This document shows, piece by piece, positions 40,496 through 49,648 of a stretch of DNA of 64,000 bases. Within the stretch, counting starts at the first letter, position 1. Each line of letters begins with the position of its first letter. The notes under the pieces were generated by a model that was not told the DNA's origin, ran no database searches, and saw only the letters and a program-made list of their open reading frames with translations. A program made the translations under genes and the position numbers. Origin of the DNA: Mesorhizobium helmanticense (GTDB lineage: Bacteria > Pseudomonadota > Alphaproteobacteria > Rhizobiales > Rhizobiaceae); assembly GCF_003034915.1 (NCBI RefSeq), contig NZ_PZJX01000040.1, forward strand, positions 1 to 64,000. The letters run 5' to 3'.

Positions 40496-41726
40496 GGGTA
40501 CCCGCATCGTTGAACTGACCACGGCCTGGGCCGGCCCGATGGCTGGCCGGATCCTGACCTGGTACGGGGCGGAGTCGTTCCATGTCGAAAGCCCGAACCG
40601 GACCAACACCTGGAGATCGAATCGCGACAAACCAAACCCTTTGACCTATCCGGATCTTGATCCCGGCGAGCGTCCCTGGGACCGGTGCTTCACGTTCAAT
40701 TCGCAGAATGTAAACAAGCGCTCACTCGTTGTGGACCTCAAGAACCCGTTGGGATTCTCAGTGGTTCGGCGGCTCGTCGCCATGTCTGACGTGCTGATCT
40801 GCAATTTTAGGCCAGGGCTGCTCGAGCGGCTGGGCCTGGGTTACGAGAAGCTGTCTCGAGAGCAGCCCGATATCATCGTTGTCGAAATGCCGGCCTATGG
40901 GCTGGCCGGTCCGGAATCCGGTTATGCGGCCCTTGGACCTACGATGGAGATGGCGGCCGGCATGTCGGCAATGATCTCCTATCCCGGCGGCGGCCCTACG
41001 GTCACCGGGCCGTCCTACATGGATCCAATCGGCGGCTTCAATGCGGCGGCGGCAATTCTAACGGCGCTGCATCACCGTGACCGGACAGGCCTTGGACAAC
41101 ATATTGAACTGGCCCAGGTTGAGGCAGCGATGCAGTTCATCGGCCCGGAACTCATCGCTGGCGTCGATGTCGTGCCAGATGGCAATCACCTCCCCGACGT
41201 TGCGCCCCACAACGCCTATCCAGCGGCCGGAGATGACAGTTGGGTCGCCATAGCCGTCGCCAGCGACGACCAGTGGGCGAAGCTCGCACGGATGATCGGC
41301 GGCGACGTATTGGCGCGAGATGTGCGCTTCAGCAGTCTTGGCGCGCGCAAGGCCAATGAGGCGGACCTGGACAGGCTGATCGCGGGCTGGACATTCGACC
41401 AGGATCGTCATGCGCTCGCTGCCAGATTGCAGGCTGCCGGCATTGCGGCCTCGGCTGTCGAAACAGCGCGCGACTTGGTCAACTCGCCATACCTCGAAAA
41501 GCGTCGGTTCTTCACCGAACTCGATCACCCTGTTGCGGGCCGCCATCGCCATCCCGGACTGCCGCTTCACTCCGAGATCGCTCAAGGATCGGCGCGCACG
41601 GCCGCGCCAAGCTACGGCGAGGGGAACGAATATGTGCTGCGCGAAATCCTGGCTTTGCCGGAGGCCGAGATAACCGCCATCCTCGCCAGTGGCGCCATGG
41701 CCACCGTTCCCGCCCCAGGCGTATGA
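40482..41726 (+). CDS. Family III (CaiB/BaiF) CoA-transferase, full length
   Basis: The 414-residue product shows the usual blocks: LEGTRIVELTTAWAGPMAGR, NVNKRSLVVDLKNPLG, CNFRPGLLERLGLGYEKL, and GLGQHIELAQVEA with Glu214 at the presumed nucleophile site. It would move CoA between carboxylic acids. Overlap with both neighbouring genes makes co-translation likely. Probably it activates the acid made by the enolase-family enzymes. Confidence 0.9.
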   Translation: MLPLEGTRIVELTTAWAGPMAGRILTWYGAESFHVESPNRTNTWRSNRDKPNPLTYPDLDPGERPWDRCFTFNSQNVNKRSLVVDLKNPLGFSVVRRLVAMSDVLICNFRPGLLERLGLGYEKLSREQPDIIVVEMPAYGLAGPESGYAALGPTMEMAAGMSAMISYPGGGPTVTGPSYMDPIGGFNAAAAILTALHHRDRTGLGQHIELAQVEAAMQFIGPELIAGVDVVPDGNHLPDVAPHNAYPAAGDDSWVAIAVASDDQWAKLARMIGGDVLARDVRFSSLGARKANEADLDRLIAGWTFDQDRHALAARLQAAGIAASAVETARDLVNSPYLEKRRFFTELDHPVAGRHRHPGLPLHSEIAQGSARTAAPSYGEGNEYVLREILALPEAEITAILASGAMATVPAPGV

Positions 41727-42532
41727 TGAGCGATCTGCCGACTTGTCTTGAACTGACTGCGGTTCTCGATCCTCGTCCGAAATACAGGGGAACGAGCCAC
41801 GAAGACTCTACCGCCCGCGCCATGGGTTTCCGCGCAGCGCTGTTGCCCGGAGTGTTCGTCTATGGCCACGCGACCCGACTCGCCGTAATCGGTTGGGGCG
41901 AGGATTGGCTTGGCCGCGGGCGCGCGCGGATTCGGTTCCGCCGACCCGTTTATGACGGGGACCCGCTGGTGGTAGAGCGCGGTCCTCTCTTGCGCGACGA
42001 AGTGGGAATTAGCGCAACCATAACGGTCACCAATCCAAAGACGCACGAAGTTGTTCTGGACGGCTTCATAGGATTGGCGGACCGTTCGCCAGCCCCGCCT
42101 TCGGACCTTCCGATCCTCTCTACCCTTGAACCCAAGGTGACCATCAACCCCGGTGGCGTAGCGCAGGGTTTGGACCTCGGCAGTTCCGAGACTCGTCTCG
42201 ACCGTGAAACCGTCGTGGAGTCGCTGGCCGACTTTCATGAAACTGAGACCATATTCGCCGATCGCGGACTGATTCATTCTGGCTGTCTCATTCGCAAGAC
42301 GATGGGCGATGCTTTGGCCAACCTTATCCTGCCGATGCCGGTGATCTTCGCCGGAGTGGAGGTCCAGCATCTGGCTCCGGCTCCCATGGGCGATCGCTAC
42401 CGCACCTCATCCCGCATCGTCCGTGCATGGGAAGGCAAGGGCAAACACTATTTCGAAACTGAAGAATGGCTTCTCGCGGATGGAAGGCCAGTGGCCCGGC
42501 ACATCCGGCAGAACCTTTACGCCATGAACTGA
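41723..42532 (+). CDS. MaoC-like (double hotdog) hydratase/dehydratase
   Basis: The 269-residue product overlaps the preceding stop. ARAMGFRAALLPGVFVYGHATRL and RARIRFRRPVYDGDPLVVE resemble a MaoC hotdog domain, and the C-terminal half (DRGLIHSGCLIRKT; PMPVIFAGVEVQHLAPAPMGD) looks like a second hotdog. MaoC proteins hydrate enoyl-CoA thioesters. In this operon it would act on the CoA ester formed by the transferases. Confidence 0.78.
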   Translation: MMSDLPTCLELTAVLDPRPKYRGTSHEDSTARAMGFRAALLPGVFVYGHATRLAVIGWGEDWLGRGRARIRFRRPVYDGDPLVVERGPLLRDEVGISATITVTNPKTHEVVLDGFIGLADRSPAPPSDLPILSTLEPKVTINPGGVAQGLDLGSSETRLDRETVVESLADFHETETIFADRGLIHSGCLIRKTMGDALANLILPMPVIFAGVEVQHLAPAPMGDRYRTSSRIVRAWEGKGKHYFETEEWLLADGRPVARHIRQNLYAMN

Positions 42533-42558
42533 AACATGCGAGTTGGTCGGAGAGATCT

Positions 42559-43662
42559 GTGAAGATTGAAAAGATTGAGACATTCACCAACCGCCTGATC
42601 GGCTTCGTACGCGTTACCACCGATAGTGGCGAGAAGGGTTGGGGCCAGGTCTCAACCTACAATGCGGATATCACTTGCGAGGTATTGCATCGACAGGTCG
42701 CCCCACATGCACTCGGTACCAACGCTCTGGATTTTGGCGACACCATCGAACTGATCGGCGAACGGGAGTGCAAGTTTCCTGGGACCTACCTGCGCCGCGC
42801 AACGGCAGGCCTGGACACCGCATTGTGGGATCTCAAGGGAAAAATCGAGGGCAAGCCCGTGACTTCGCTCATCGGCGGCAGCCCCGGGCCACTACGCGCC
42901 TACGCCAGTTCGATGCGTCGCGACATCGCTCCGGAGGAGGAAGCTGACCGACTTTGCCGGTTGCGCGACGAGAAGGGCTTCACCGCTTTCAAGTGGCGCG
43001 TGGGAAAGGAGTGCGGCCGCGACGTCGACCAGTGGCCAGATCGAACCGAAACCATCGTTCCCTATGTTTCCAAGGCGCTGGGCGATGGCGTTTCGAAGCT
43101 TGTTGATGGCAATTCAGGCTTCAGCCCTGAACGCGCCATCGAAGTCGGGCGAATGCTGGAGGACAATGGCATCTCGCACTTTGAAGAACCCTGCCCCTAC
43201 TGGGAATACGCCTGGACGAAACAGGTCACTGACGCATTATCGATCGACGTGACAGGCGGCGAGCAGGATTGCGAGATTTCCGCCTGGAAGACGATCATCG
43301 GGATGCGGTCCGTCGATGTTGTACAACCCGATATCCTCTATTTAGGAGGACTCTCGCGCACGCTCCAGGTTGCCCGCATGGCGGCCGAAGTCGGCCTGCC
43401 CTGCACGCCCCATTCGGCCAACCATGGCCTGGTGACCCTGTGCTCCATGCATCTCCTGCGCGCGCTCCCCAACGCCGGAAAATATCTCGAATACTCGATC
43501 GAGGGGCCTTACAGCCAGCAATGGGCTGATGAGCTATTTGTCGAGCGCCCATACGATGTTGTCGACGGCAAAGTAGAGGTTACGAATGCGCCGGGTTGGG
43601 GTATCGAGGTGAACCCAACTTTTCTTCAGGCAACAACCTACGCAGTGACCGAGCGCGATTAG
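42559..43662 (+). CDS. Mandelate racemase / muconate lactonizing family enzyme 2
   Basis: The start is GTG 42559 with GGAGAG before it; the longer frame lies inside the previous gene. The 367-residue product has Asp183 (VDGNSGFS), Glu209 or Glu210 (HFEEPCPYWE) and Glu235 (TGGEQDC) as metal ligands, Lys145-W-Arg147 (FKWRVG) and His285 (TPHSANHG). It differs clearly from the first enzyme of the operon, so two different acids or two steps are handled. Confidence 0.9.
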   Translation: MKIEKIETFTNRLIGFVRVTTDSGEKGWGQVSTYNADITCEVLHRQVAPHALGTNALDFGDTIELIGERECKFPGTYLRRATAGLDTALWDLKGKIEGKPVTSLIGGSPGPLRAYASSMRRDIAPEEEADRLCRLRDEKGFTAFKWRVGKECGRDVDQWPDRTETIVPYVSKALGDGVSKLVDGNSGFSPERAIEVGRMLEDNGISHFEEPCPYWEYAWTKQVTDALSIDVTGGEQDCEISAWKTIIGMRSVDVVQPDILYLGGLSRTLQVARMAAEVGLPCTPHSANHGLVTLCSMHLLRALPNAGKYLEYSIEGPYSQQWADELFVERPYDVVDGKVEVTNAPGWGIEVNPTFLQATTYAVTERD

Positions 43663-43961
43663 CCGCCTTCGGCTCCAATTAAGGTGCGACAATCACCGCA
43701 AGTGTACGGGTGGTTCCGGCATCGCTGTGCCAGCCGAGCCGCTATCTCGTAGACGATTATCGAGGGTCGTGCCGTGTCCGCCGTAAACCGCGAAAGCGCC
43801 AGCCCAGTTGGAAGTGGTTGCGACACTGGTTGCGGCGAAGAATCCGGACCCTCGAACCGCCATCGATGCAAGGCTTGGCTCGGAAATCTCGATAAAAAGG
43901 TTTCGAATGTTGTCACTGCGCCATATGTCATTGGTGCAACGCGAGAAATAGGGGGTCTACC
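43663..43961. other. Intergenic stretch without a supported gene
   Basis: Nearly 300 bases between the catabolic operon and the NYN gene. A 90-codon minus-strand frame exists but has no recognisable domain and no good start site. I see no RNA or repeat here. Confidence 0.45.
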
Positions 43962-44747
43962 TTGCCTACCGAACCACGTTCTCCACGGCTTGCCGTGCTG
44001 ATCGACGCAGACAACGCTTCGGCTAGGATTGTCGACGGGCTGTTCGAGGAAATCGCCAAGATCGGTGAGGCAAGCGTTCGTCGCATCTATGGCGACTTCT
44101 CCAGCACGCGTTCAAAGGCCTGGGCCGATGTTCTGTCGAAGCACGCGATCATCCCGCAGCAGCAATTCGCCTATACCACCGGCAAGAACGCGTCCGACAT
44201 CACGCTCGTCATCGACGCGATGGACCTTCTCCACAGTGGGCGGTTCGAAGGCTTCTGCCTGGTGTCGTCCGACAGCGATTTCACCCGCCTTGCCGCTCGC
44301 ATCAGGGAACAGGGGATCGACGTGTATGGATTTGGCGAGCAGAAAACGCCGGAGAGTTTCCGGCAGGCGTGCCGCCGGTTCGTATACACCGAGAACCTGC
44401 TCCCGACTGCGCCAGCCAACACTCAGGATGCGGTGCCGGCGAAATCGTTACAGCCGCCAAGCGCCGCGACGCCGATCATCACCAAGGTCATTTCACAAAT
44501 GGAAACCGAGGACGGCTGGGTGCCGCTCGGCACTGTCGGCAATCAGCTCGCCAATCTGGCGTCTGACTTCGATCCCAGAACCTTCGGCTTTCGCAAGCTG
44601 AGCGACCTCGTCCGCAAGACCAACGCCTTTGAGATTGACCATCCCGAGGGTGGAACCATGCGCATCCGCATCAAACCGGCCCAAGAGATGCGAACGAAAG
44701 ACAAGCCTGGCCGACGCCGCCGCAAGGATCTATCTGACTTGCCCTGA
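43962..44747 (+). CDS. NYN domain ribonuclease-like protein with LOTUS/OST-HTH domain
   Basis: The 261-residue product (TTG start with GGGGG before it) has a PIN-like NYN domain: LAVLIDADNASARI, TTGKNASDITLVIDAMDLLHS and LVSSDSDFTRLAARIREQG, with the acidic residues for metal binding. Residues about 165-235 (ITKVISQMETEDGWVPLGTVGNQLANL, FGFRKLSDLVRKT) are a LOTUS/OST-HTH RNA-binding domain. The tail is Arg/Lys-rich. It is probably an RNA-processing or decay factor. Confidence 0.92.
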   Translation: MPTEPRSPRLAVLIDADNASARIVDGLFEEIAKIGEASVRRIYGDFSSTRSKAWADVLSKHAIIPQQQFAYTTGKNASDITLVIDAMDLLHSGRFEGFCLVSSDSDFTRLAARIREQGIDVYGFGEQKTPESFRQACRRFVYTENLLPTAPANTQDAVPAKSLQPPSAATPIITKVISQMETEDGWVPLGTVGNQLANLASDFDPRTFGFRKLSDLVRKTNAFEIDHPEGGTMRIRIKPAQEMRTKDKPGRRRRKDLSDLP

Positions 44748-44859
44748 ACCGAAGGGCCTCCACCTGCGTTTGGTCTCTGGTCGGGCCACTATTTCGCTGG
44801 CGCAAACCGCTGTTCGGCGTATCATCCCTATGGGAGAGGGTTCATGGCGGGAGGAGCCA

Positions 44860-45090
44860 ATGAACGCAGCGCTGAGTGTGCCTGTCATCGACCTGACGGC
44901 CCAGGAACTTGTTTCATCTACGCTTTCAAGATTCCGCGCTGGCGACACCATATCGACCAGGGCTGCGCTGGACGCTATCCGCCGGATGAGCCCGGCTTGC
45001 CAGGACAGCGACGACGACCTTGTCGAGCTTGTCGTGATGACGGCAATTGGTAAGACCATGGGTGTCGTGTTCGACCATCGGGCACGCTAA
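44860..45090 (+). CDS. Small protein of unknown function
   Basis: The 76-residue product starts at ATG 44860 after GGGAGGAGCC. It reads MNAALSVPVIDLTAQELV then RFRAGDTISTRAALDAIRRM and is likely helical. No domain is recognised. Its TAA stop lies at the edge of a palindromic repeat. Confidence 0.6.
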   Translation: MNAALSVPVIDLTAQELVSSTLSRFRAGDTISTRAALDAIRRMSPACQDSDDDLVELVVMTAIGKTMGVVFDHRAR

Positions 45091-45118
45091 TGCATGTCGC
45101 GCAAAACCATGCCCTCGG
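45088..45118. repeat. Rhizobial intergenic repeat, copy 1 (partial)
   Basis: TAATGCATGTCGCGCAAAAC followed by CATGCCCTCGG matches the copy at 51006-51036 with about five differences. The far arm (CGACATGC) present in the other copy is missing here and a CCCTCGG-CTTGA-CCGAGGG hairpin follows instead. The first three bases form the stop codon of the preceding gene. Confidence 0.7.
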
Positions 45119-45341
45119 CTTGACCCGAGGGTCCGCAGCGGTTTGCGGAATCTGGCCGAGAACGGCGGCAAGATTCCGAGCGACCTGGCGGCCTAATTCG
45201 GCCTGCCCCCGAACCCTGGGGTTCGGACTTGGGGTCAAATCGAAACAACGATCCATCCCGCTCCACCGGGATGGCTTCATCCCAGGGGAACTCGACGAAA
45301 TCTTTGCCGTTGTTCCCTCGGTCGAAACGAGGAGAGCCGCC

Positions 45342-45521
45342 ATGGCAGAGGACAAGACCAGGACCGATACAAGCGACCGCTCAGAGATAGTCGACGACGA
45401 CGTGCGGCATTTCGCCGAGGAAGCCGGCATTACACTCGACCAGGCTCGGACCTTGATCAGGCGCCACGGCAGCGACCGCAAGGTGCTGGAAGAAATAGCC
45501 GAAAGCATCAAGGGATCTTGA
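45342..45521 (+). CDS. DUF3606 family protein
   Basis: I start at ATG 45342 (GAGGAGAG upstream), giving 59 residues: EIVDDDVRHFAEEAGITLDQ then ARTLIRRHGSDRKVLEEIAE. This is the DUF3606 pattern, a short helical domain of unknown function common in rhizobia. The longer open frame upstream reads through repeat DNA and is rejected. Confidence 0.82.
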   Translation: MAEDKTRTDTSDRSEIVDDDVRHFAEEAGITLDQARTLIRRHGSDRKVLEEIAESIKGS

Positions 45522-45598
45522 TGGCGGGGTGAATAGCCATGAATCTTGGGACGCTTTTATCGGTTTTCTAACAAATTCGGCCTATTCCCCATTCTGAC

Positions 45599-46663
45599 AT
45601 GGGGAGTTGGGCTTTGGTGCACACAGACAAGATCGCCGCGCGACATGCCATTGCGCTGTCCGTCGTCGTGCCGTGCTACAATGAAATCGGCGGCGTCGCC
45701 GAGCTCTACCGGCGCGTAACAGACGTTTGCCAGGCGCAGGCCGGACATTCCTACGAGATCGTCCTGGTCATCGACGGAGCAACAGACGGCACCCGCGAGG
45801 CCATCTTCGAGCTCGCCAGACAGGACAGCCACGTCGTCGGCATAGACCTTGCCCGCAATTACGGCCACCAGATCGCGCTCAGCGCCGGGCTGGAGTTTTG
45901 CCGCGGCCAGCGCATTCTCATCCTCGATGCCGATCTCCAGGACCCGCCGGAATTGCTCGAAGCCATGATGGCGAAGATGGATGACGGCTTCGACGTCGTC
46001 TACGGCCAGCGGCTGAAGCGCCAGGGCGAAAGCTGGTTCAAGCGCGGCACCGCCGCATTGTTCTACCGCTTGCTGCGCAAGATGGTCGACGTCGACATGG
46101 CGCTCGATTCCGGAGACTTCCGCCTGATGAGCCGGCGAGCACTCGATCATCTCAATGCGATGCCGGAGCGCTATCGCTTCATTCGCGGCATGGTGAGTTG
46201 GATTGGCCTGAAACAGGTGGCCTTTCCCTATGATAGGCATGAGCGTTTCGCTGGCACCACGCACTATCCCTTAAAGAAGATGGTGCTTCTGGCAATGGAT
46301 GCGATGACCAGCTTCTCCATCGTGCCCCTGCGGTTTGCCTCGCATCTCGGCATGATCTTCGGTTTGCTCGGGCTTGCCGCGCTCGGCTACACGCTCTTCT
46401 CATGGTTTGCCGGCAGCGTCCTGCCCGGCTGGACCAGTCTGGCCGCGATCATCCTGATCCTCGGCAGCGTCCAGCTCCTGGTCCTTGGGATTTTCGGGGA
46501 ATATCTCGGGCGCATGTACATGGAGACCAAGCGGCGGCCTCTCTATCTCGTCAACGAGATCGTAGCCCACGATACCGCCGCCGCGGAGCTGCCCGTCCAT
46601 CGTCTTCAAGAGCTGGCCCGGGAAATGAGGAAAGGAGCCGCGCGTGCTTCAGGCCGAGTTTGA
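45599..46663 (+). CDS. Family 2 glycosyltransferase, DPMS/GtrB-like
   Basis: The 354-residue product (ATG 45599; TTG 45614 or GTG 45617 also possible) contains LSVVVPCYNEIGGVAELYRR, the metal motif LDADLQDPPELL and the acceptor block ALDSGDFRLMSRRALD, then two C-terminal membrane segments (GMIFGLLGLAALGYTLFSWF; LAAIILILGSVQLLVLGIFG). These enzymes load a sugar on a lipid (polyprenyl phosphate). It overlaps the methyltransferase gene by 20 bases; a polytopic membrane protein gene follows. Confidence 0.92.
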   Translation: MGSWALVHTDKIAARHAIALSVVVPCYNEIGGVAELYRRVTDVCQAQAGHSYEIVLVIDGATDGTREAIFELARQDSHVVGIDLARNYGHQIALSAGLEFCRGQRILILDADLQDPPELLEAMMAKMDDGFDVVYGQRLKRQGESWFKRGTAALFYRLLRKMVDVDMALDSGDFRLMSRRALDHLNAMPERYRFIRGMVSWIGLKQVAFPYDRHERFAGTTHYPLKKMVLLAMDAMTSFSIVPLRFASHLGMIFGLLGLAALGYTLFSWFAGSVLPGWTSLAAIILILGSVQLLVLGIFGEYLGRMYMETKRRPLYLVNEIVAHDTAAAELPVHRLQELAREMRKGAARASGRV

Positions 46664-47345
46664 CCAATTCGCGCTAGAGTATCAGCAGCAGCATGCCGCC
46701 AGCATAAGGCTGAGCGGCGAAACGCCGGATTTCTTCGCACAGTACAAGATCGATGACGTCGCGGCACGGCTCGCTCGCTCTGGTGTGAAACCGCGGCGGA
46801 TACTCGACTTCGGCGCCGGCGTCGGCAATTCGCTCGGACCCATGCGCGCGGCATTTCCCGACAGCGAGATCACCTTGCTAGACCCATCCTCTCAGTCGCT
46901 CGATATCGCCAGCAAGCGCTTCCCCGGGCAGGCCGATTTCAGGCCTTTCGATGGCGAAACGATCCCTTATGAAGACGGCAGTTTCGATCTCGCCTTCGCG
47001 GCTTGCGTGTTTCATCACATCCCCGACGATCTCCATATCGGCCTGATCAAGGAGGTCGAGCGCGTGCTGGCCGCTGGCGGCAGCTTGTTTCTGTTCGAGC
47101 ACAACCCCTGGAATCCGCTGACGACGCACGCGGTGCGAAACTGTGCTTTCGACGAGAACGCGGTGCTGATCAATGGCCGCGACATGCGCCGGCGAGTGAA
47201 GGCGGCGGGCTTCTCCAGTCCCGACATCGTCTACCGGATTTTCTTCCCGCGCCTACTCGCAAGATTGCGTCCGCTGGAGCGTTACCTGACCAGGATACCT
47301 GTGGGGGCGCAATATTTCGTGCATGCGGTCAAGACTGCCGTCTGA
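46644..47345 (+). CDS. Class I SAM-dependent methyltransferase
   Basis: The 233-residue product has motif I ILDFGAGVGNSLGPM, an acidic post-I strand (ITLLDPSSQSLDIA) and DLAFAACVFHHIPD, then VERVLAAGGSLFLFEHNPWN. It begins at GTG within the end of the glycosyltransferase gene. It probably modifies the same glycan or lipid. Target unknown. Confidence 0.88.
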   Translation: MLQAEFDQFALEYQQQHAASIRLSGETPDFFAQYKIDDVAARLARSGVKPRRILDFGAGVGNSLGPMRAAFPDSEITLLDPSSQSLDIASKRFPGQADFRPFDGETIPYEDGSFDLAFAACVFHHIPDDLHIGLIKEVERVLAAGGSLFLFEHNPWNPLTTHAVRNCAFDENAVLINGRDMRRRVKAAGFSSPDIVYRIFFPRLLARLRPLERYLTRIPVGAQYFVHAVKTAV

Positions 47346-47414
47346 CCTGCCCTTGGATGAACGACGCGCCGAAACCCCTGATCAATCTGCCGCAAAGCGG
47401 CCTGGAGACATGAT

Positions 47415-48905
47415 ATGAACGCGGTTCAGGCGACCATGGCGGCGGTGTCGCCGGTCAATGACGCGCAGCGGGCCAGGCTGATGTTCTGCCTGCTGGTCGC
47501 GCCTCTCGTGGCGTTCGCGCTTTCCGCCCACGCTGTCGAAATCCTGCAGGATCCCGACTGTTGGTGGCAGGTCAAGGTCGGGCTCGACCTGCTGGCAAAC
47601 CGTACGTTCCCGCTTGTCGACAGCTATTCTCATACCTTCGCCGGCCAGCCATGGATCGCCAAGGAATGGCTTGGGCAGGTTTTCCTCGCGCTCGCCTATA
47701 CGGCAGGCGGCTGGAACGGCGTGGCGGTGCTGATCATCGCCACCATCGCGCTTACGATCTCGCTGCTGTCATGGCATCTCAGCGCCTGGCTGAGACCGAC
47801 GGCGGCAGTCGGGCTGGCGCTGCTCGCGGCGGCCATGATTTCGCCCATCTACACCGCACGTCCCCACGTCTTCACCTTGCCCATTATCGTGATCTGGACG
47901 GCAACGCTTTTCCGCGCGGCGCGCAATGAGCAAGCACCGCCTCTGTGGCTGCTTGCCCTGCTCGTGCTATGGGCCAATCTCCACGCCACCTTTACTGTGG
48001 GCTTCGTTATTGCGGCTTTCGCCGGCCTCGATCTTCTTGGGCGAACCCGCCTGTCCAACCCCATGCTCCTTGCCAAATGGATTGCTTTCGGTCTGCTTTG
48101 CCCACTGGTCAGCCTGATCAATCCGTATGGCGTCAAGGCCATCCTCGCGACGTTCACGGTAGCCTACGGCAATGAAGCGGTTCCCCTGATCCTCGAGTGG
48201 CGACCGTTCGACGCCTCGGTTCAACCGCTCCAGGAAGTCGGCATCCTGCTGTTCGTTTTCGCGCTGCTTGTGTCGAGACTGCGCATCGGCTGGGCCAAGG
48301 CGCTGTTCATCATCTTTACCCTGCATGTCTATCTCACCCATTCGCGCTTCATATATCTGTTCTTCCTGCTGGTGCCGATCGTGATTGCGGCCGAGGTGGC
48401 TGAACAGTATCCCGCACTTTCCCTTGCGAAATGGATGGCGGACAAGCGCGACGGGCTGGAACGGTTTTTCGCCAGATGGTTTAACCAGATCTGCGGCATC
48501 GCTGGCGTTTTGGCGGTGGGCGCGGTCGCCGTGCTCACGAGCGCCTATCGGATCGAGCCAAGCCAGAAGACGTCCGCCAGGGACGCGCTTGCATTCGTCG
48601 AAAGCCATCATCTGTCGGGCAATGTCCTGAACTCATACAATTTCGGTGGCACCTTGATCTTCCATGGCATCAAGACATTCATCGACGGCCGGACGGATCA
48701 GCTCTTTCTCAACGGCTTCATGAAGACAGATGCCGAAATGGGCCGCAGCGGCGGAAAGCCGATCCTTCAGGCACAGCTCAAGAAATATGCGATCGACTGG
48801 GCGCTGCTGAAGGCTGACGACAGCCGCATTCCCTACTTCGACGAACTGGGCTGGAAGCGGGCATATTCAGACAAATACGCCGTGATCTACGTGCCTGGCG
48901 CTTGA
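47415..48905 (+). CDS. Polytopic membrane protein, GT-C-like
   Basis: The 496-residue product has roughly ten membrane helices and, near the N-terminus, a periplasmic loop with acidic residues (DPDCWWQVKVGLDLLANRTF, then HTFAGQPWIAKEWLGQ) like GT-C glycosyltransferases. The C-terminal soluble part is about 110 residues. It follows the GT2 and methyltransferase genes and probably uses the lipid-linked sugar. No exact family is recognised. Confidence 0.78.
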   Translation: MNAVQATMAAVSPVNDAQRARLMFCLLVAPLVAFALSAHAVEILQDPDCWWQVKVGLDLLANRTFPLVDSYSHTFAGQPWIAKEWLGQVFLALAYTAGGWNGVAVLIIATIALTISLLSWHLSAWLRPTAAVGLALLAAAMISPIYTARPHVFTLPIIVIWTATLFRAARNEQAPPLWLLALLVLWANLHATFTVGFVIAAFAGLDLLGRTRLSNPMLLAKWIAFGLLCPLVSLINPYGVKAILATFTVAYGNEAVPLILEWRPFDASVQPLQEVGILLFVFALLVSRLRIGWAKALFIIFTLHVYLTHSRFIYLFFLLVPIVIAAEVAEQYPALSLAKWMADKRDGLERFFARWFNQICGIAGVLAVGAVAVLTSAYRIEPSQKTSARDALAFVESHHLSGNVLNSYNFGGTLIFHGIKTFIDGRTDQLFLNGFMKTDAEMGRSGGKPILQAQLKKYAIDWALLKADDSRIPYFDELGWKRAYSDKYAVIYVPGA

Positions 48906-49125
48906 TTTCGGCGCCGATCGGAATTCCTGCAGTTCAAGCCGAACAATGCTTGTCGCCCAAGGAATGCGGCGGCAAATTCACCGCTAAACCTATGACTTTT
49001 TAATATTATTCCCTATTCACCTCTCTCGAATCCAAATGCCCGGCCTTCTATTTTCTCGACGCAGCCGATCGCTGCAGGCAGTCGCCACCTCGTGACGACG
49101 ACCAAGAAGGAAGAAGGAAAAACCG

Positions 49126-49314
49126 ATGCATCGCAGCCACGGACTTTATGTACCCACCCACCGTCCCCTGCCTGTCTCGGCGGTGAAGGCCGATATTCAG
49201 ACGGTGGCCCATGGCGAGCGCAAACGGCCAATCGCACCTTTCCGGTTGACCAAGATGCTTCTGACGATCGGCTTCCTGCTGACCGCCACGGCCATCGCCG
49301 CTTCGGTCTCCTGA
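49126..49314 (+). CDS. Small single-pass membrane protein
   Basis: The 62-residue product has a hydrophilic N-terminus and one C-terminal membrane helix (KMLLTIGFLLTATAIAASVS). AGAAGGAAA stands before the ATG. No family is recognised. The following gene starts 18 bases after its stop. Confidence 0.55.
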   Translation: MHRSHGLYVPTHRPLPVSAVKADIQTVAHGERKRPIAPFRLTKMLLTIGFLLTATAIAASVS

Positions 49315-49332
49315 GCTATTCCAAAGAGAAAT

Positions 49333-49557
49333 ATGATGCCCAACTCTGTGCCTCCCCGAATTTCCACCGCTCTCCACCGCTTCGTCGTCGGGCGCGATGG
49401 CGAAGGCCATTGGATCGCCCGCGATGAACAGGGCCAGACCGGTGGCGTTTTCACCGACAGGATTTCCGCCATCCGTTTCGCCACCATGGAGAGCGACCAT
49501 CAGGCGGGTGCGGTAAGGTTCGCGCCTGCGTCCGCACTGCTCTCATTGTTCAATTGA
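49333..49557 (+). CDS. Small protein of unknown function
   Basis: The 74-residue product has a beta-rich middle (RFVVGRDGEGHWIARDEQGQ) and a helix (TDRISAIRFATMESDH), similar in general look to DUF2188-type small proteins. It probably shares a transcript with the small membrane protein before it. Confidence 0.6.
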   Translation: MMPNSVPPRISTALHRFVVGRDGEGHWIARDEQGQTGGVFTDRISAIRFATMESDHQAGAVRFAPASALLSLFN

Positions 49558-49648
49558 GCCGTGATCCATACGGCCTGGGCAGAGACAAACGAGCGACTTC
49601 ACTACAGTTGACGTCGCCACTCCTCCGGGCAGGTCGCGACAACCGATT

